Below are positions 41,829-51,706 of a stretch of DNA of 64,000 nucleotides, piece after piece (positions within the stretch are counted from its first letter, which is position 1; each line of letters opens with the position of its first letter). This DNA is from Ardenticatenaceae bacterium. GTDB lineage: Bacteria; Chloroflexota; Anaerolineae; Promineifilales; Promineifilaceae. The notes below the pieces were generated by a model that was not told where the DNA came from, did not search any database, and was given only the letters and a program-made list of their open reading frames with translations. The translations under genes and the position numbers were made by a program. The stretch lies in assembly GCA_020634565.1 (NCBI GenBank), contig JACKBN010000009.1:178083-242082 (forward strand). The letters are read 5' to 3'.

Positions 41829-42839
41829 TTGAAAAGATTTTACTTTTGGATCGGCGTTGCGATCAGCGCCGTTTTTCTTTGGTGGGCGCTACGCGGTTTG
41901 GATTTATCTGAAGTGTGGCGTGATGTGCAAACGGCCAACTATTGGTGGCTGCTGCCCGGTGTGGCGGTGTATTTTGTGGCGGTCTGGGCCAGAACGTGGC
42001 GCTGGGATTACATGTTACGGCCGTTAAAACACATTCCGCTGCGCGATTTATTTCCCGTCGTGGTGATTGGCTACATGGGCAACAACATCTACCCGTTCCG
42101 CGCCGGAGAAGTGCTGCGCTCTTACGTGCTGCGCCGCCGCGAAGATGTGCCAATGGGCGCAAGCCTGGCGACGGTCATCGTGGAGCGCGTGTTTGACGGG
42201 CTGGTGATGCTCGTTTTTGTGTTTGTGGCCCTGCCCTTCACCCCTATCCCCGGCGATGATGGCTCCATTCGCACGATTGTGATCACGGCCAGCGTTCTCT
42301 TTTTTGTGGCGATGGTCATCTTCTTTGCCCTGGCGGCGATGCCAGAGCGTTTTTATGCGCTGGCCGAGTGGTTAGGTGACAAATTTTTGCCAGAGAGGGC
42401 GAAACGGCCGCTTCTGGATTTCCTGCAACGCTTCCTCACCGGGCTAGAATCCCTGCGCAGCTTCCGCAACGTGCTTATGATTTTCCTGACCTCGGTTGTC
42501 ATTTGGCTGCTGGAAACGGTGAAATATTGGTTTGTCATGCACGCCTTCAGCTTTGAGGTGAGCTTTTTTGCCCTGATGCTGATGAACGGCATTGTGAATC
42601 TAGCCACCACCTTACCGTCAGCCCCCGGCTACGTCGGCACTTTCGACGGACCCGGCATCGCTGTCCTAACACTGTACGGCATTGAACAAGGGCTGGCGAC
42701 GGCCTACACATTGGTGCTGCACGCTGCACTCTGGCTGCCTATCACGCTGCTGGGTGGCCTTTACATGCTCAAAGAAGGCTTGGGCTGGTCTGATTTTAAT
42801 CGCGCGGTTCAGGTAGCCGAACAGGAGGCCAGCGCATGA
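41829..42839 (+). CDS. LPG-synthase-TM/UPF0104 flippase-like membrane protein (TTG start)
   Basis: 336 residues from TTG 41829, with GAGG 9-10 nt upstream. About eight membrane helices. Family motif: YMGNNIYPFRAGEVLRSYVLRRR (~78-100) and LPSAPGYVGTFDGPG near the C terminus, typical of the lysylphosphatidylglycerol-synthase transmembrane domain without the synthase domain. Such proteins may flip lipids or polyprenyl-linked sugars. It overlaps the FAD oxidoreductase gene by 4 bp (ATGA), so the two are coupled and likely work in the same envelope pathway. Confidence 0.9.
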   Translation: MKRFYFWIGVAISAVFLWWALRGLDLSEVWRDVQTANYWWLLPGVAVYFVAVWARTWRWDYMLRPLKHIPLRDLFPVVVIGYMGNNIYPFRAGEVLRSYVLRRREDVPMGASLATVIVERVFDGLVMLVFVFVALPFTPIPGDDGSIRTIVITASVLFFVAMVIFFALAAMPERFYALAEWLGDKFLPERAKRPLLDFLQRFLTGLESLRSFRNVLMIFLTSVVIWLLETVKYWFVMHAFSFEVSFFALMLMNGIVNLATTLPSAPGYVGTFDGPGIAVLTLYGIEQGLATAYTLVLHAALWLPITLLGGLYMLKEGLGWSDFNRAVQVAEQEASA

Positions 42840-44143
42840 AAATTGCCATTGTGGGAGCGGGACTGGCCGGGCTTTCGGCTGCGTATGATTTATTAGCTGA
42901 CGGCCATGAGGTAACGCTGTTTGAGGCCAGCAACCAAACCGGCGGGTTGGCCACTGGCTTTCAGGATGAAAATTGGGAATGGCCGTTGGAAAAATTTTAC
43001 CATCACATTTTCCAGACGGATGAAGCCATTATTCAATTAGTAGAAGAGCTGGGCATTAAGGACAAACTGTTCTTTCCCACACCGCGCACCTCCATTTTAT
43101 ATGAAGGGAAAATCTATCCATTTAGCAATCCGGTAGACTGGTTCAAGTTTCCTGGCTACAACCTGCTCAATTTTTTCCGCTTTGGCATGGTGGGCGCGTT
43201 TATTCGATACACGAAGTTTTGGCGCTATTTGGAACAGCATACGGCCGTTTCCTGGACTCGCCGCTTCTATGGCCAAAAAATCTATGACGTCAGCTGGAAA
43301 CCGCTGCTCATTGGCAAGTTTGGCGACTATTACGACAAGGTGAACATGGCCTGGCTGTGGGCCCGGCTACACGTGCGCAGCTTTAAGCTGGGTTATTTTG
43401 AAGGTGGGTTTCAGGCGTTTATTGATGTGTTGGAAACGGCCGTTACGCAACGCGGCGGCCAAATTCATCTCAACAGCCCCGTACAAACCATTACCCCCAC
43501 TCAAGATAATCGAATTGTCTTGGATGTAGATGGTCAGGCCAGGGAATTTGATGCCTGTTTGGTGACCACATCGCCGCATTTGCTGAGCAAAATGGCCCCC
43601 AGCTTACCCGCCGATTATCTGGGACAGCTGCTCAAGCTCAAGAGCATGGGGGCCGTGGTGCTGACATTGGCTTTGAAACGGCCGCTTATGGCCGACAGCC
43701 AAACATATTGGCTCAACATTCCCGCCACCTCGCCAGACAAAAGCGAAAATGAGCTGCCCTTTTTGGCGTTGGTCGAGCATACAAACTACATCGACCGGCA
43801 GCATTATGGTGGCGATCACATCATCTACTGTGGTGATTATGTCAACCCAGATCATCCCTACATGACGATGAGCCAATCTGAGTTGGAACAGCTTTTCACC
43901 GAATCGCTGAACAAAATCAATCCGGCGTTTAAGCCAGAATGGATACGCAAGAGTTGGCTCTTCCGGGCCGGTTATGCCCAGCCCGTGCCATTTCTCAACC
44001 ATTCGCAGAATATTCCGGCTTTGCAAACACCCGTCCCCGGCCTCTACTTTGCCAGTATGAGTCAGGTCTATCCGTGGGATCGGGGCACCAATTTTGCCGT
44101 GGAAATCGGCCGTCATGCGGCCCACCTTATCAACGAAGGGTAA
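42836..44143 (+). CDS. FAD-dependent amine oxidase/protoporphyrinogen-oxidase-like protein
   Basis: 435 residues. The N terminus KIAIVGAGLAGLSAAYDLLADGHEVTLFEAS is the classic FAD dinucleotide fold, followed by TGGLA. Later: NPVDWFKFPGYN, VSWTRRFYGQKIYDVSW, and a C-terminal FAD motif (GLYFASMSQVYPWDRGTNFAVE). It resembles UDP-galactopyranose-mutase/desaturase-like oxidoreductases in envelope-sugar clusters. Substrate unknown; possibly a polyprenyl-sugar or carotenoid-type lipid. ATGA overlap with the flippase-like gene. Confidence 0.9.
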   Translation: MKIAIVGAGLAGLSAAYDLLADGHEVTLFEASNQTGGLATGFQDENWEWPLEKFYHHIFQTDEAIIQLVEELGIKDKLFFPTPRTSILYEGKIYPFSNPVDWFKFPGYNLLNFFRFGMVGAFIRYTKFWRYLEQHTAVSWTRRFYGQKIYDVSWKPLLIGKFGDYYDKVNMAWLWARLHVRSFKLGYFEGGFQAFIDVLETAVTQRGGQIHLNSPVQTITPTQDNRIVLDVDGQAREFDACLVTTSPHLLSKMAPSLPADYLGQLLKLKSMGAVVLTLALKRPLMADSQTYWLNIPATSPDKSENELPFLALVEHTNYIDRQHYGGDHIIYCGDYVNPDHPYMTMSQSELEQLFTESLNKINPAFKPEWIRKSWLFRAGYAQPVPFLNHSQNIPALQTPVPGLYFASMSQVYPWDRGTNFAVEIGRHAAHLINEG

Positions 44144-44372
44144 TTGCCTGCTGAAAGTACAAATGTAAGAGTTACGCAGTACCGTCAACTATGTTATTTT
44201 TGGAGCCAAGTTGTGCCTGTACACGGACAAAATGACAACTTAACAAAATGAAATAAATCCTCAAAGTTTTATCAAACACCTCCTTTCTTTACTTCAAGCC
44301 AGAATTTGAGCGTAAAACTTTGAAACAATCCCAAAACAAAAGCAAAGATTGCTATTTGAAGGAGTAAGTAAT

Positions 44373-45800
44373 ATGAAAATTATCGTTGTTGGCACTGGTT
44401 TTGTGGGCCTGCCCCATGCGGCCGTTTTATCAGAAGCAGGCCATGAAGTATATGCCTACGATATTGACCCCAAGAAAATCGCTGCTTACCAAAGCGGCGA
44501 CGCGGCTCAAATTGAGCGCTACGTCAACGAACCCGGTTTACCCGCCGCCATCACGGAAACCATCAACCGGTACCTCTTTTTCACCTCAGACATCAGCCAG
44601 GTTGTAGAAGAAACCGATGTCTTCTACATGTGCATCAACACGCCACCCAACCGGGATGGCTCTACGGATCTGACCTACTACCTCAAAGCCGCCCATGACA
44701 TTGCCACGTTGCTGGCCGAACGCAAAAATAAAAACCGCGTGGTTCTGGTAAACAAAAGCACCGTACCCGTAGGCACGGCTCGTTTGCTGGAACGCATCAT
44801 GAATGAGCATGGTGTAGAGAATTTTGGCGTCGCTTCCAATCCAGAATTTTTGGCACAGGGCAACGCTGTGGAAGGCTCTCGCCGTCCCGACCGCGTGGTT
44901 GTGGGTGCAGACACCGAAGAAGATTTCAGAATTTTGCGTCGGGTTTACTCCCAATTTGTGAACCACGTGCGCATTAAGTATGTAGAAACCACCCCAGAAA
45001 CGGCCGAAGCAATCAAATACATGGGCAACACGCTGCTGCTGACCTACATCTCCTTCTGGAACGGCGTTGGCGCTCGCGTGGGCGAAGCCTTGCCCAACGT
45101 ACGCATGGAAGATTTGAAGATTGGTGTCACAGCCGACACGCGCATCAGCACCTGGGGATCTTACGTGAGCAACGGCGCTGGCGGCAGCTGCTTTGGCAAG
45201 GACATTCAGTCGCTCATCTACCAGCTGAACCAGGCTGGCTGCTCTACTGATCTGCTCCAGGCTGTTTACAACATCAACGAGTACCAGAAGACTTACCTGA
45301 TTGACCGGGCCATTCACGAAGCCAACTTCAACTTTAACCAGAAGACGGTGGCCCTGCTGGGTCTGGCCTTCAAAAAACGAACCAACGATATGCGTGATTC
45401 GGCCGCCTTAAAAGCGGTTGAAGCGCTACTCAGCAAAGGCGTCAAATCGATCCGTGCCTATGATCCGCTGGCCAGCGATGCTGCCCAAAATTACTGGTTC
45501 AATCCCGAAAAGAACCACCTGTTTGAGCGCATCAGCTACCACGACACGGTGCAAGAAGCGCTGGAAGGAACCGATGCGGTTTATATTTCTACCGATTGGG
45601 AAGAGTTCCGCGGTTTGTCTCGCACCATTGAGAAGGCCGTGAAGCCCCCGTATCTGGTCATCGACGGCCGTCGCATGATTCCCGATTACACCAGCCTGGT
45701 GGAAAAAGGGTATGAGTACCTGGCGGTTGGCAGTGGCTTGATGGAACCTACGGAAGAAACGGCCGTTCCCTCCCCAAACGGCGTCGTGACTGAGCTGTAA
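44373..45800 (+). CDS. UDP-glucose/GDP-mannose-type nucleotide-sugar 6-dehydrogenase
   Basis: 475 residues from ATG 44373, with GGAG 8 nt upstream. N-terminal NAD fold KIIVVGTGFVGLPHAAVLSEAG; middle motif STVPVGTA and NPEFLAQG; catalytic Cys in SNGAGGSCFGKD; C-terminal UDP-binding half (LLGLAFKKRTNDMRDSAA). It oxidises a nucleotide sugar to the uronate in two NAD-dependent steps, for exopolysaccharide. Preceded by 229 bp without a gene and closed by a strong terminator, so it is monocistronic. Confidence 0.94.
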   Translation: MKIIVVGTGFVGLPHAAVLSEAGHEVYAYDIDPKKIAAYQSGDAAQIERYVNEPGLPAAITETINRYLFFTSDISQVVEETDVFYMCINTPPNRDGSTDLTYYLKAAHDIATLLAERKNKNRVVLVNKSTVPVGTARLLERIMNEHGVENFGVASNPEFLAQGNAVEGSRRPDRVVVGADTEEDFRILRRVYSQFVNHVRIKYVETTPETAEAIKYMGNTLLLTYISFWNGVGARVGEALPNVRMEDLKIGVTADTRISTWGSYVSNGAGGSCFGKDIQSLIYQLNQAGCSTDLLQAVYNINEYQKTYLIDRAIHEANFNFNQKTVALLGLAFKKRTNDMRDSAALKAVEALLSKGVKSIRAYDPLASDAAQNYWFNPEKNHLFERISYHDTVQEALEGTDAVYISTDWEEFRGLSRTIEKAVKPPYLVIDGRRMIPDYTSLVEKGYEYLAVGSGLMEPTEETAVPSPNGVVTEL

Positions 45801-45836
45801 AAGCAAGCCTAAGCGCCTTCAGGATTAACGTTTACT

Positions 45837-45876
45837 AACCTGCCAGATAAGTTACCGCTTATTTGGCAGGTTTTTT
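45837..45876 (+). terminator. Intrinsic terminator of the nucleotide-sugar dehydrogenase gene
   Basis: AACCTGCCAGATAAG / CTTATTTGGCAGGTT: 15-bp stem with one G-U pair, 6-nt loop, then T-run. Confidence 0.95.
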
Positions 45877-45966
45877 GTTGTTAGCAGCATACGGCCGTTT
45901 CCCCATTCCCCTATCCATTGCTATAATCACTCCTCTGGTAACATCACCAGCAGCAGAGGAAACTTC

Positions 45967-47253
45967 ATGACAAATTCGGTTCACAAAACAACGCTCGATA
46001 ACGGCCTCACCGTCGTACTCAAAGAGATGCACCATGCCCCCGTGGCCAGCTTCATGGTCTGGTACCGCGTAGGCAGCCGGCAGGAAAGACCCGGCACCAC
46101 GGGTGTCTCCCATTGGGTAGAGCACATGATGTTCAAAGGCACGCCCACTTTCCCCAACGGCACGCTAGACAGCCTGGTTTCGCGCGAAGGCGGCTACTGG
46201 AACGCGTTCACCTGGGTTGATTTCACCGCTTACTACGAAACAATGCCCAGTAGCAAAATCGAGCTGGCGCTCCAGTTGGAAGCCGACCGTATGGCCAACA
46301 CGGTGATGACGCCCGATGAAGTCGAATCGGAACGCACGGTCATCATTTCTGAGCGGCAAATGTATGAAAATGATCCGAATTTTCAGCTAAACGAGGAACT
46401 TACCTCGGTGGCTTTTCGGGTGCATCCGTACCATCATGAAGTGATTGGTGATCTAGCAGACCTGACCACTATGACTCGCGATGATTTGTATGGCCATTAC
46501 CGGCAGCATTACGTGCCCAACAACGCCATCGTCGTGGTGGCGGGCGACTTTGACACCAGCGAGATGCTCCAGCGCATTCAAACGCGGTTTGGCGAGTTGC
46601 CTTCTGGCCAGCCTATTAACCCCGTCACCCGGCAAGAACCCGCTCAAAAAGGTGAGCGGCGCGTCGTGGTAGAAGGCCCTGGCGACACGGCCTATCTCAT
46701 CGCAGCCTACCGGGCACCTGGGGCTTCTCATCCAGATTATTTGCCTTTGGTGCTGTTGAATGCCGCCTTTGCCGGTGGCAGCAGTTTGGGCATGTTTGGC
46801 GGCAGCGGCAGCAACAAAAGTTCACGTTTGTACAAAGCGCTGGTCAACACAGAGTTGGCCGCCAGCGCCTACGGCAGCCTCACCCCCACGGTCGATCCCT
46901 TTTTGTACACGATTAACGCGGTGGCGCAGGCGGGCCGTTCGCTGGAAGAAGTGGAAGCTGCGCTCGATGCCGAGCTGGCACGCCTGGAAGCAACGCCCAT
47001 TACAGAGCAAGAGCTGGCCAAAGCGCTCAAGCGGGCCAAAGCGGAATTTGTGCTGGCTGGAGAAAGCATCACCGGACAGGCACAGCTGCTGGGCATGACG
47101 GAAGCGGTCATTGGAGATTACACCTGGTATGAGACGGTGCTGGATCGCCTCAACGAGATTACGCTTGAGGATATTGAGCGCGTCAGAAGCAGTTATTTAC
47201 GGCCGTCTCAACGCACCATCGGCTGGTATATTCCGGAACCGGTGTTGGAGTGA
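45967..47253 (+). CDS. M16-family zinc metallopeptidase (catalytic)
   Basis: 428 residues. The inverted zinc motif HxxEH is present as H49-W-V-E52-H53 in GVSHWVEHMMFKGT, with the distal Glu in the usual downstream helix (EVESERTVIISERQM). Two M16 domains (PF00675, PF05193). No signal peptide: probably cytosolic. A companion without the zinc motif is encoded at 50415-51692. The following lipoprotein gene starts 4 bp after its stop. Confidence 0.95.
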   Translation: MTNSVHKTTLDNGLTVVLKEMHHAPVASFMVWYRVGSRQERPGTTGVSHWVEHMMFKGTPTFPNGTLDSLVSREGGYWNAFTWVDFTAYYETMPSSKIELALQLEADRMANTVMTPDEVESERTVIISERQMYENDPNFQLNEELTSVAFRVHPYHHEVIGDLADLTTMTRDDLYGHYRQHYVPNNAIVVVAGDFDTSEMLQRIQTRFGELPSGQPINPVTRQEPAQKGERRVVVEGPGDTAYLIAAYRAPGASHPDYLPLVLLNAAFAGGSSLGMFGGSGSNKSSRLYKALVNTELAASAYGSLTPTVDPFLYTINAVAQAGRSLEEVEAALDAELARLEATPITEQELAKALKRAKAEFVLAGESITGQAQLLGMTEAVIGDYTWYETVLDRLNEITLEDIERVRSSYLRPSQRTIGWYIPEPVLE

Positions 47254-47257
47254 GCGC

Positions 47258-47806
47258 GTGAGCAAGCTGCTTTGGCCGGGAGTGCTGGCCCTAATGTTAC
47301 TTGGGCTCAGCGCGGGGTGTGGACTGGGCAACCAGCCCGATCCCAGAGGCAGTGGTCCTGTTTTGCTGGTGGAAGCAACGGCCGTACCGACCAACCCCAC
47401 CACAACGGCAGAACCAGCGGACCCAACCGCACCCCCCCTGGAAGCCAACGCAGATGTGCTGTTCGTGTCAGCCACAGAAACGGCCGTAGGCCTGTGGACC
47501 TTTGCCGTAGAAGTCGCTCATCCCGATACTGGCTGGGAAGATTACGCTGATGGCTGGGATGTGGTGCTGCCGGACGGCACCGTGGCCAAAGCCAACCCGG
47601 ATGACCCATTTACCCGCCTGCTGCTGCATCCACATGAAACAGAGCAGCCGTTCACCCGCAGCCAGAGCAACATCCCGATTCCGCCAGAGGTCACAACCGT
47701 AACGGTACGCGCACACGATTTAGTGGCTGGATTTGGCGGGCAAGAAGTAATGGTGGATTTAACGGCCGTTTCCGGCCAGAATTTTGAAGTAACGAGACTT
47801 GATTGA
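47258..47806 (+). CDS. Putative lipoprotein with beta-sandwich domain (GTG start)
   Basis: 182 residues from GTG 47258, 4 bp after the M16 gene; no good RBS, so probably coupled. Signal peptide ends LLGLSAGC, a lipobox with Cys ~22. A Pro/Thr-rich spacer (EATAVPTNPTTTAEPADPT) then a conserved-looking ~115-residue domain (LFVSATETAVGLWTFAVEVAHPDTGWEDYADGWDVV to AHDLVAGFGGQEVMVDL). Exposed on the outer face of the membrane; function unknown. Confidence 0.85.
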   Translation: MSKLLWPGVLALMLLGLSAGCGLGNQPDPRGSGPVLLVEATAVPTNPTTTAEPADPTAPPLEANADVLFVSATETAVGLWTFAVEVAHPDTGWEDYADGWDVVLPDGTVAKANPDDPFTRLLLHPHETEQPFTRSQSNIPIPPEVTTVTVRAHDLVAGFGGQEVMVDLTAVSGQNFEVTRLD

Positions 47807-47809
47807 TAT

Positions 47810-49621
47810 ATGAGATCCATTGGCAATGCACTCCTGGACACAGTTAAACACCTAAACATCGTCCGCAACCTGCCCAAATATTTTGATGAAGAAGAACAAC
47901 GCCTGGCGGTTCAATCCGTAATCATTGGCGTGGTCGTTTGGGCCATCGTATATAGCCTAAAAACATCCGTTCACTGGATGTTTGAAACGATTCTTCACTT
48001 TGTCGAAGAAGGCCCCTCCCCCTGGCTGCTATTTATCCCCTTGCTGCTTGGCTCGCTGGTGGTAGCCTGGCTGGCTCGTGTACGGCCGTCTACCCTTTAC
48101 TACCGCGACAAAGATGACCACATTCACGAACTCAACGATGTCGAAGGGGACGGCCTGGAGCGAGCGATTTCCCTCTATTACACCTCAGAACCTTCGTTCG
48201 AGCAGGCACTCACCGGCCGCGAAGGGGTTGAAGTGCGCTGGGAACTGCCCACCTTCTCTCTGGCTATACGCAAATTCCTGGCCACCCTGGCCACAATGGG
48301 CACGGGCGGCAGCGGCGGGCTGGAAGCCAGCGTTACCCTGATTGGTGAAAGCGTCTCGGCCGGGCTGTTTAAACCGCGTCATCTGGCAGATAACAGTCCG
48401 TACCAGCCAAAATTTTTTGGGCGATTCTGGAACTGGTGGTATGCCGACAAAACCGACCATTTACAAACGGCACAGCTAAGCGGCATTGCAGCGGCCGTTT
48501 CCGTCCTGCTAGGCACCCCCTTTGCCGCGGCTTTCTTTGCCTCTGAGGTGATGTACCGCTACCGTCCCGTCATCGAAAAGCTAGTCTATGCCCTCATTTC
48601 AGCCATGGTCGCCTTTTTCCTCAATGACCTGGTGACGGAAGGACACCCTGTTCCCTTTAAAACAGAGCTCATTTTTGTGCCGCCCAGCACCCTGCACTAT
48701 TTTGCCATTTTGCTGGTGCTCGGCATTTGCGTCTCGCTGGTTAGCCAATATTTTCGGCGGCTGCGGGTGAGCTTTGAGCATGGCTTTCATGAACGGCAGC
48801 CCGACATCTGGCGGCGGCATTTGCTGGGCGCGTTTGTGACCGGTTCTGTGGCGCTCATCGTCCATTACGTTACCCAATATTTTCAACTCACGGATCATGG
48901 GCTGGAAATGGTGCTAGGACCCGGCGAAACCATTGTCAACATGGCCTTTGCTGGTGAACTCACCGTCACGGTTGCCCTGATGGCCTTGGTAGCTAAGATG
49001 GTTGCCACATTGGCGACCATTACCTCTGGCGGCAGCGCCGGGCTGCTGGTGCCAACCCTCTTCTTTGGCACAATGGTCGCCTCCGCCCTGGCCAACGTCT
49101 TTGATTATGAGCCAATGGTGCTTATCGTTCCGGCAATGGTGGCCAGCCTGGTTTCAATTGCCAATGTGCCCCTGGCTGCCATTCTTTTTGCGGTAGAAGC
49201 GTTTGGTTCTGTTTACATGGTGCCCGCATTATTTATGATGGTCATCGGCACCATTTTGGCCCACGAGCAAACTATTTATCGCACCCAGCGTGAAACATAC
49301 GAAAGCCGCCAGATTTTGCCCGGCGTCAGCGTACGCCACCTCTCCATTCCCGCCAGTTGGACCAACCAAACGCTCATTGATATTGATTTTCGTCGCCATT
49401 TCGATTTGAACGTCATCGGGCTGGTGGAATATCGCACCAACGAAGGACGCCCCCGGATGCGCCTGGGCACGGCCTCTTCCACCGTTTTGGAAGAAGGCGA
49501 CACGCTGGTGGTTTTGGGCCGCGATGAAAAGCTAGCCGAGCTAGAAGCATTTCTGGAAGCCGAATATGCGAAGAAAGAGCCACGGGAAGGCAAGGAACCC
49601 ACGGAACAATCGGGCAGCTAG
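47810..49621 (+). CDS. ClC chloride channel/antiporter with C-terminal TrkA-C domain
   Basis: 603 residues. Voltage-gated ClC core with ~10-12 helices and the selectivity-filter motifs GTGGSGGLEASV and TSGGSAGLLVPTLFFG; the Glu in GLEAS sits where the gating Glu is expected. The C-terminal ~80 residues (LIDIDFRRHFDLNVIGLVEYR...LEEGDTLVVLGRDEKLAELEAF) are a TrkA-C/RCK-C regulatory domain. Moves Cl- or other anions. Starts 3 bp after the lipoprotein gene. Confidence 0.9.
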   Translation: MRSIGNALLDTVKHLNIVRNLPKYFDEEEQRLAVQSVIIGVVVWAIVYSLKTSVHWMFETILHFVEEGPSPWLLFIPLLLGSLVVAWLARVRPSTLYYRDKDDHIHELNDVEGDGLERAISLYYTSEPSFEQALTGREGVEVRWELPTFSLAIRKFLATLATMGTGGSGGLEASVTLIGESVSAGLFKPRHLADNSPYQPKFFGRFWNWWYADKTDHLQTAQLSGIAAAVSVLLGTPFAAAFFASEVMYRYRPVIEKLVYALISAMVAFFLNDLVTEGHPVPFKTELIFVPPSTLHYFAILLVLGICVSLVSQYFRRLRVSFEHGFHERQPDIWRRHLLGAFVTGSVALIVHYVTQYFQLTDHGLEMVLGPGETIVNMAFAGELTVTVALMALVAKMVATLATITSGGSAGLLVPTLFFGTMVASALANVFDYEPMVLIVPAMVASLVSIANVPLAAILFAVEAFGSVYMVPALFMMVIGTILAHEQTIYRTQRETYESRQILPGVSVRHLSIPASWTNQTLIDIDFRRHFDLNVIGLVEYRTNEGRPRMRLGTASSTVLEEGDTLVVLGRDEKLAELEAFLEAEYAKKEPREGKEPTEQSGS

Positions 49622-49655
49622 GCAATTATTCAAGGATCTATTTACAACCAAAACA

Positions 49656-50351
49656 ATGGACTTCAAAACGATTTACAGTTCAAAAGCAGAAGCATACGAA
49701 GCAATGGTGGCCCAGGAAGATTACCAGGGTAATTTGCTTAAGGCGTTGGCGGAGATACGGCCGTTTTCCCAGCAGCACGTCGTCGAATTTGGCACCGGCA
49801 CAGGGCGGTTTGCCTGTATGCTGGCCCCGCTGGTAGCCTACATCCACGCCTGCGATGGTTCGGCCCACATGCTCAGCGTAGCTGAGCGCAAGCTGAAGGC
49901 CGGCGGCTGGCAAAATTGGCAGCTGCACCAGGCCGACAATGCCCACCTGCCTCTGCCAGACCACAGCGCCGAAATCGCCATCGAAGGGTGGAGCTTTGCC
50001 CACGCCGTCGGCTGGTATCCTGACAGCTGGCAGCACGAAGTGGGGCAGATGATTGCCGAAATGCAGCGCATCCTTAAACCGGGCGGCACCTTCATTTTGC
50101 TGGAAACGTTGGGCACAGGGTTTGAAACGCCTCGCCCTCCTGCGCCACATCTAGCCGAACTGTACGACTGGTGGACCGAAACGTACCAGCTTAACCACAC
50201 CTGGATTCGCACAGATTATCAGTTCAGCTCACCCGAAGAAGCGGCTCATCTCACCCGCTTTTTCTTTGGCGACGAGCTGGCTGACCGCATTTTGGCCGAA
50301 AAGCTAACCATCCTGCCGGAGTGTACCGGCATTTGGTGGCAAACGGCGTAA
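49656..50351 (+). CDS. Class I SAM-dependent methyltransferase
   Basis: 231 residues from ATG 49656; the upstream in-frame ATG at 49566 lies inside the ClC gene. Motif I HVVEFGTGTGRFACMLAP; motif II/III region DNAHLPLPDHSAEIAIEGWSF; LKPGGTFILLETLGTG. Matches the Methyltransf_11 group. Substrate unknown. The RBS is far (AAGGATC ~20 nt upstream). Confidence 0.9.
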   Translation: MDFKTIYSSKAEAYEAMVAQEDYQGNLLKALAEIRPFSQQHVVEFGTGTGRFACMLAPLVAYIHACDGSAHMLSVAERKLKAGGWQNWQLHQADNAHLPLPDHSAEIAIEGWSFAHAVGWYPDSWQHEVGQMIAEMQRILKPGGTFILLETLGTGFETPRPPAPHLAELYDWWTETYQLNHTWIRTDYQFSSPEEAAHLTRFFFGDELADRILAEKLTILPECTGIWWQTA

Positions 50352-50414
50352 ATGTTATATTCCTGACACTTAAACTTGCACACTTGAGAACGTGCACACT
50401 GGCTCACAAATCTT

Positions 50415-51692
50415 ATGACTGATTCGCACAACTATCCCAGCAGCGCCAATATTCATCGCGAAACGCTGCCCAACGGCATTACGGTGCTGGTTTTTGAACG
50501 CCCAGGCTCCCAATCGGTGACGATTGAGGGCTACTTGCCCGCCGGGGCATTAGCAGAAACGCCAGAACTGAGTGGATTGGCCAACTACACGGCCGTTTCC
50601 CTCATGCGCGGCAGCCAACAGTACAGTTTCGACGACATCTACGAGAAGCTGGAATCGGTGGGGGCAGAGCTGGGCTTTAGCAGCGGCTACCACCTCACCT
50701 CCTTCTCCGCCCAATCCCTGGCCGAAGATGCCGATCTGGTGCTGGATTTGCTGGCAGACGTGATGCGCCAGCCCGTCTTCCCGGAACCGCTGCTGAACCA
50801 GCTGAAAGGGCAGATCATCACCGGCCTGCAAATGCGAGCCAACGACACCCAGCAGATGGCCAGCCGCACGCTGCGCGAGCTGATTTATCCCAATCATCCG
50901 TACGGCCGTTCCCAAACGGGCTCCCTGCAAACGGTGCCTGCCCTTTCCATAGCCGATGTGCAGCAGTTTCACACCAACTATTACGGGCCAAATGGCCTGG
51001 TTATCTGCTTTGTGGGGGCGCTTACACCCGCTCAAGCAGTGGCCAAAGTTAACCAAACGCTGGGCGATTGGAACAACCAGGCGCAAAAATCGCTGCCGCC
51101 GCTGCCCGAACTGGAAATGATAAACGGCCGTCTCCATCACCATCACGTCATGCCCGACAAATACCAAAGCGATATCGCCCTCGGGCGTCCCGGCCCCAAC
51201 CGGGCAGCGCCAGATTATCTGGCCGCCAGCCTCATGAACACCGTGCTGGGCGTCTTTGGCATGATGGGGCGCATCGGCAAAAATGTGCGGGAAGCCCAAG
51301 GCCTGGCCTACTACGCCTACAGCAGCTTGCAAGGCGGGCTTGGTCCCGGGGCCTGGCTGGCCGCCGCGGGCGTCAGCCCAGAAAAGGTCGATCAGGCCAC
51401 CAACAGCATTCTGGATGAGATTGCCCGCATTCAAAACGAACTGGTTCCGCCTGAAGAACTCGCCGACAGCCAGGCGTATCGCATCGGCTCACTGCCCGTC
51501 GGGCTAGAAACCAGCAGCGGCATTGCTGGCGTCATTACCGACATGGAGCTGTACGATTGGGGGCTGGATTACTTGCTAGAGTTCCCCGACCTGGTACGAG
51601 CTATCACCCCAGCAGACGTGCAGGCCGCTGCCCAAAAATATCTGAGCACGGAGCATGTGGGCATTGCCGTGGCTGGGCCAAAAGTTGAGTAA
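50415..51692 (+). CDS. M16-family peptidase homologue without zinc motif
   Basis: 425 residues. Same two-domain layout as the M16 enzyme at 45967, but the HxxEH site reads GLANYTAVSLMRG, so zinc ligands are absent. The C-terminal domain keeps DIALGRPGPNRAAPDYLAA and RNVREAQGLAYYAYSS-type Arg/Tyr residues (NVREAQGLAYYAY) that contact substrate in the partner subunit. Active and inactive M16 proteins usually form a heterodimer; three genes lie between them here. Confidence 0.93.
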   Translation: MTDSHNYPSSANIHRETLPNGITVLVFERPGSQSVTIEGYLPAGALAETPELSGLANYTAVSLMRGSQQYSFDDIYEKLESVGAELGFSSGYHLTSFSAQSLAEDADLVLDLLADVMRQPVFPEPLLNQLKGQIITGLQMRANDTQQMASRTLRELIYPNHPYGRSQTGSLQTVPALSIADVQQFHTNYYGPNGLVICFVGALTPAQAVAKVNQTLGDWNNQAQKSLPPLPELEMINGRLHHHHVMPDKYQSDIALGRPGPNRAAPDYLAASLMNTVLGVFGMMGRIGKNVREAQGLAYYAYSSLQGGLGPGAWLAAAGVSPEKVDQATNSILDEIARIQNELVPPEELADSQAYRIGSLPVGLETSSGIAGVITDMELYDWGLDYLLEFPDLVRAITPADVQAAAQKYLSTEHVGIAVAGPKVE

Positions 51693-51706
51693 CAAGTAGG
51701 GTAAAT

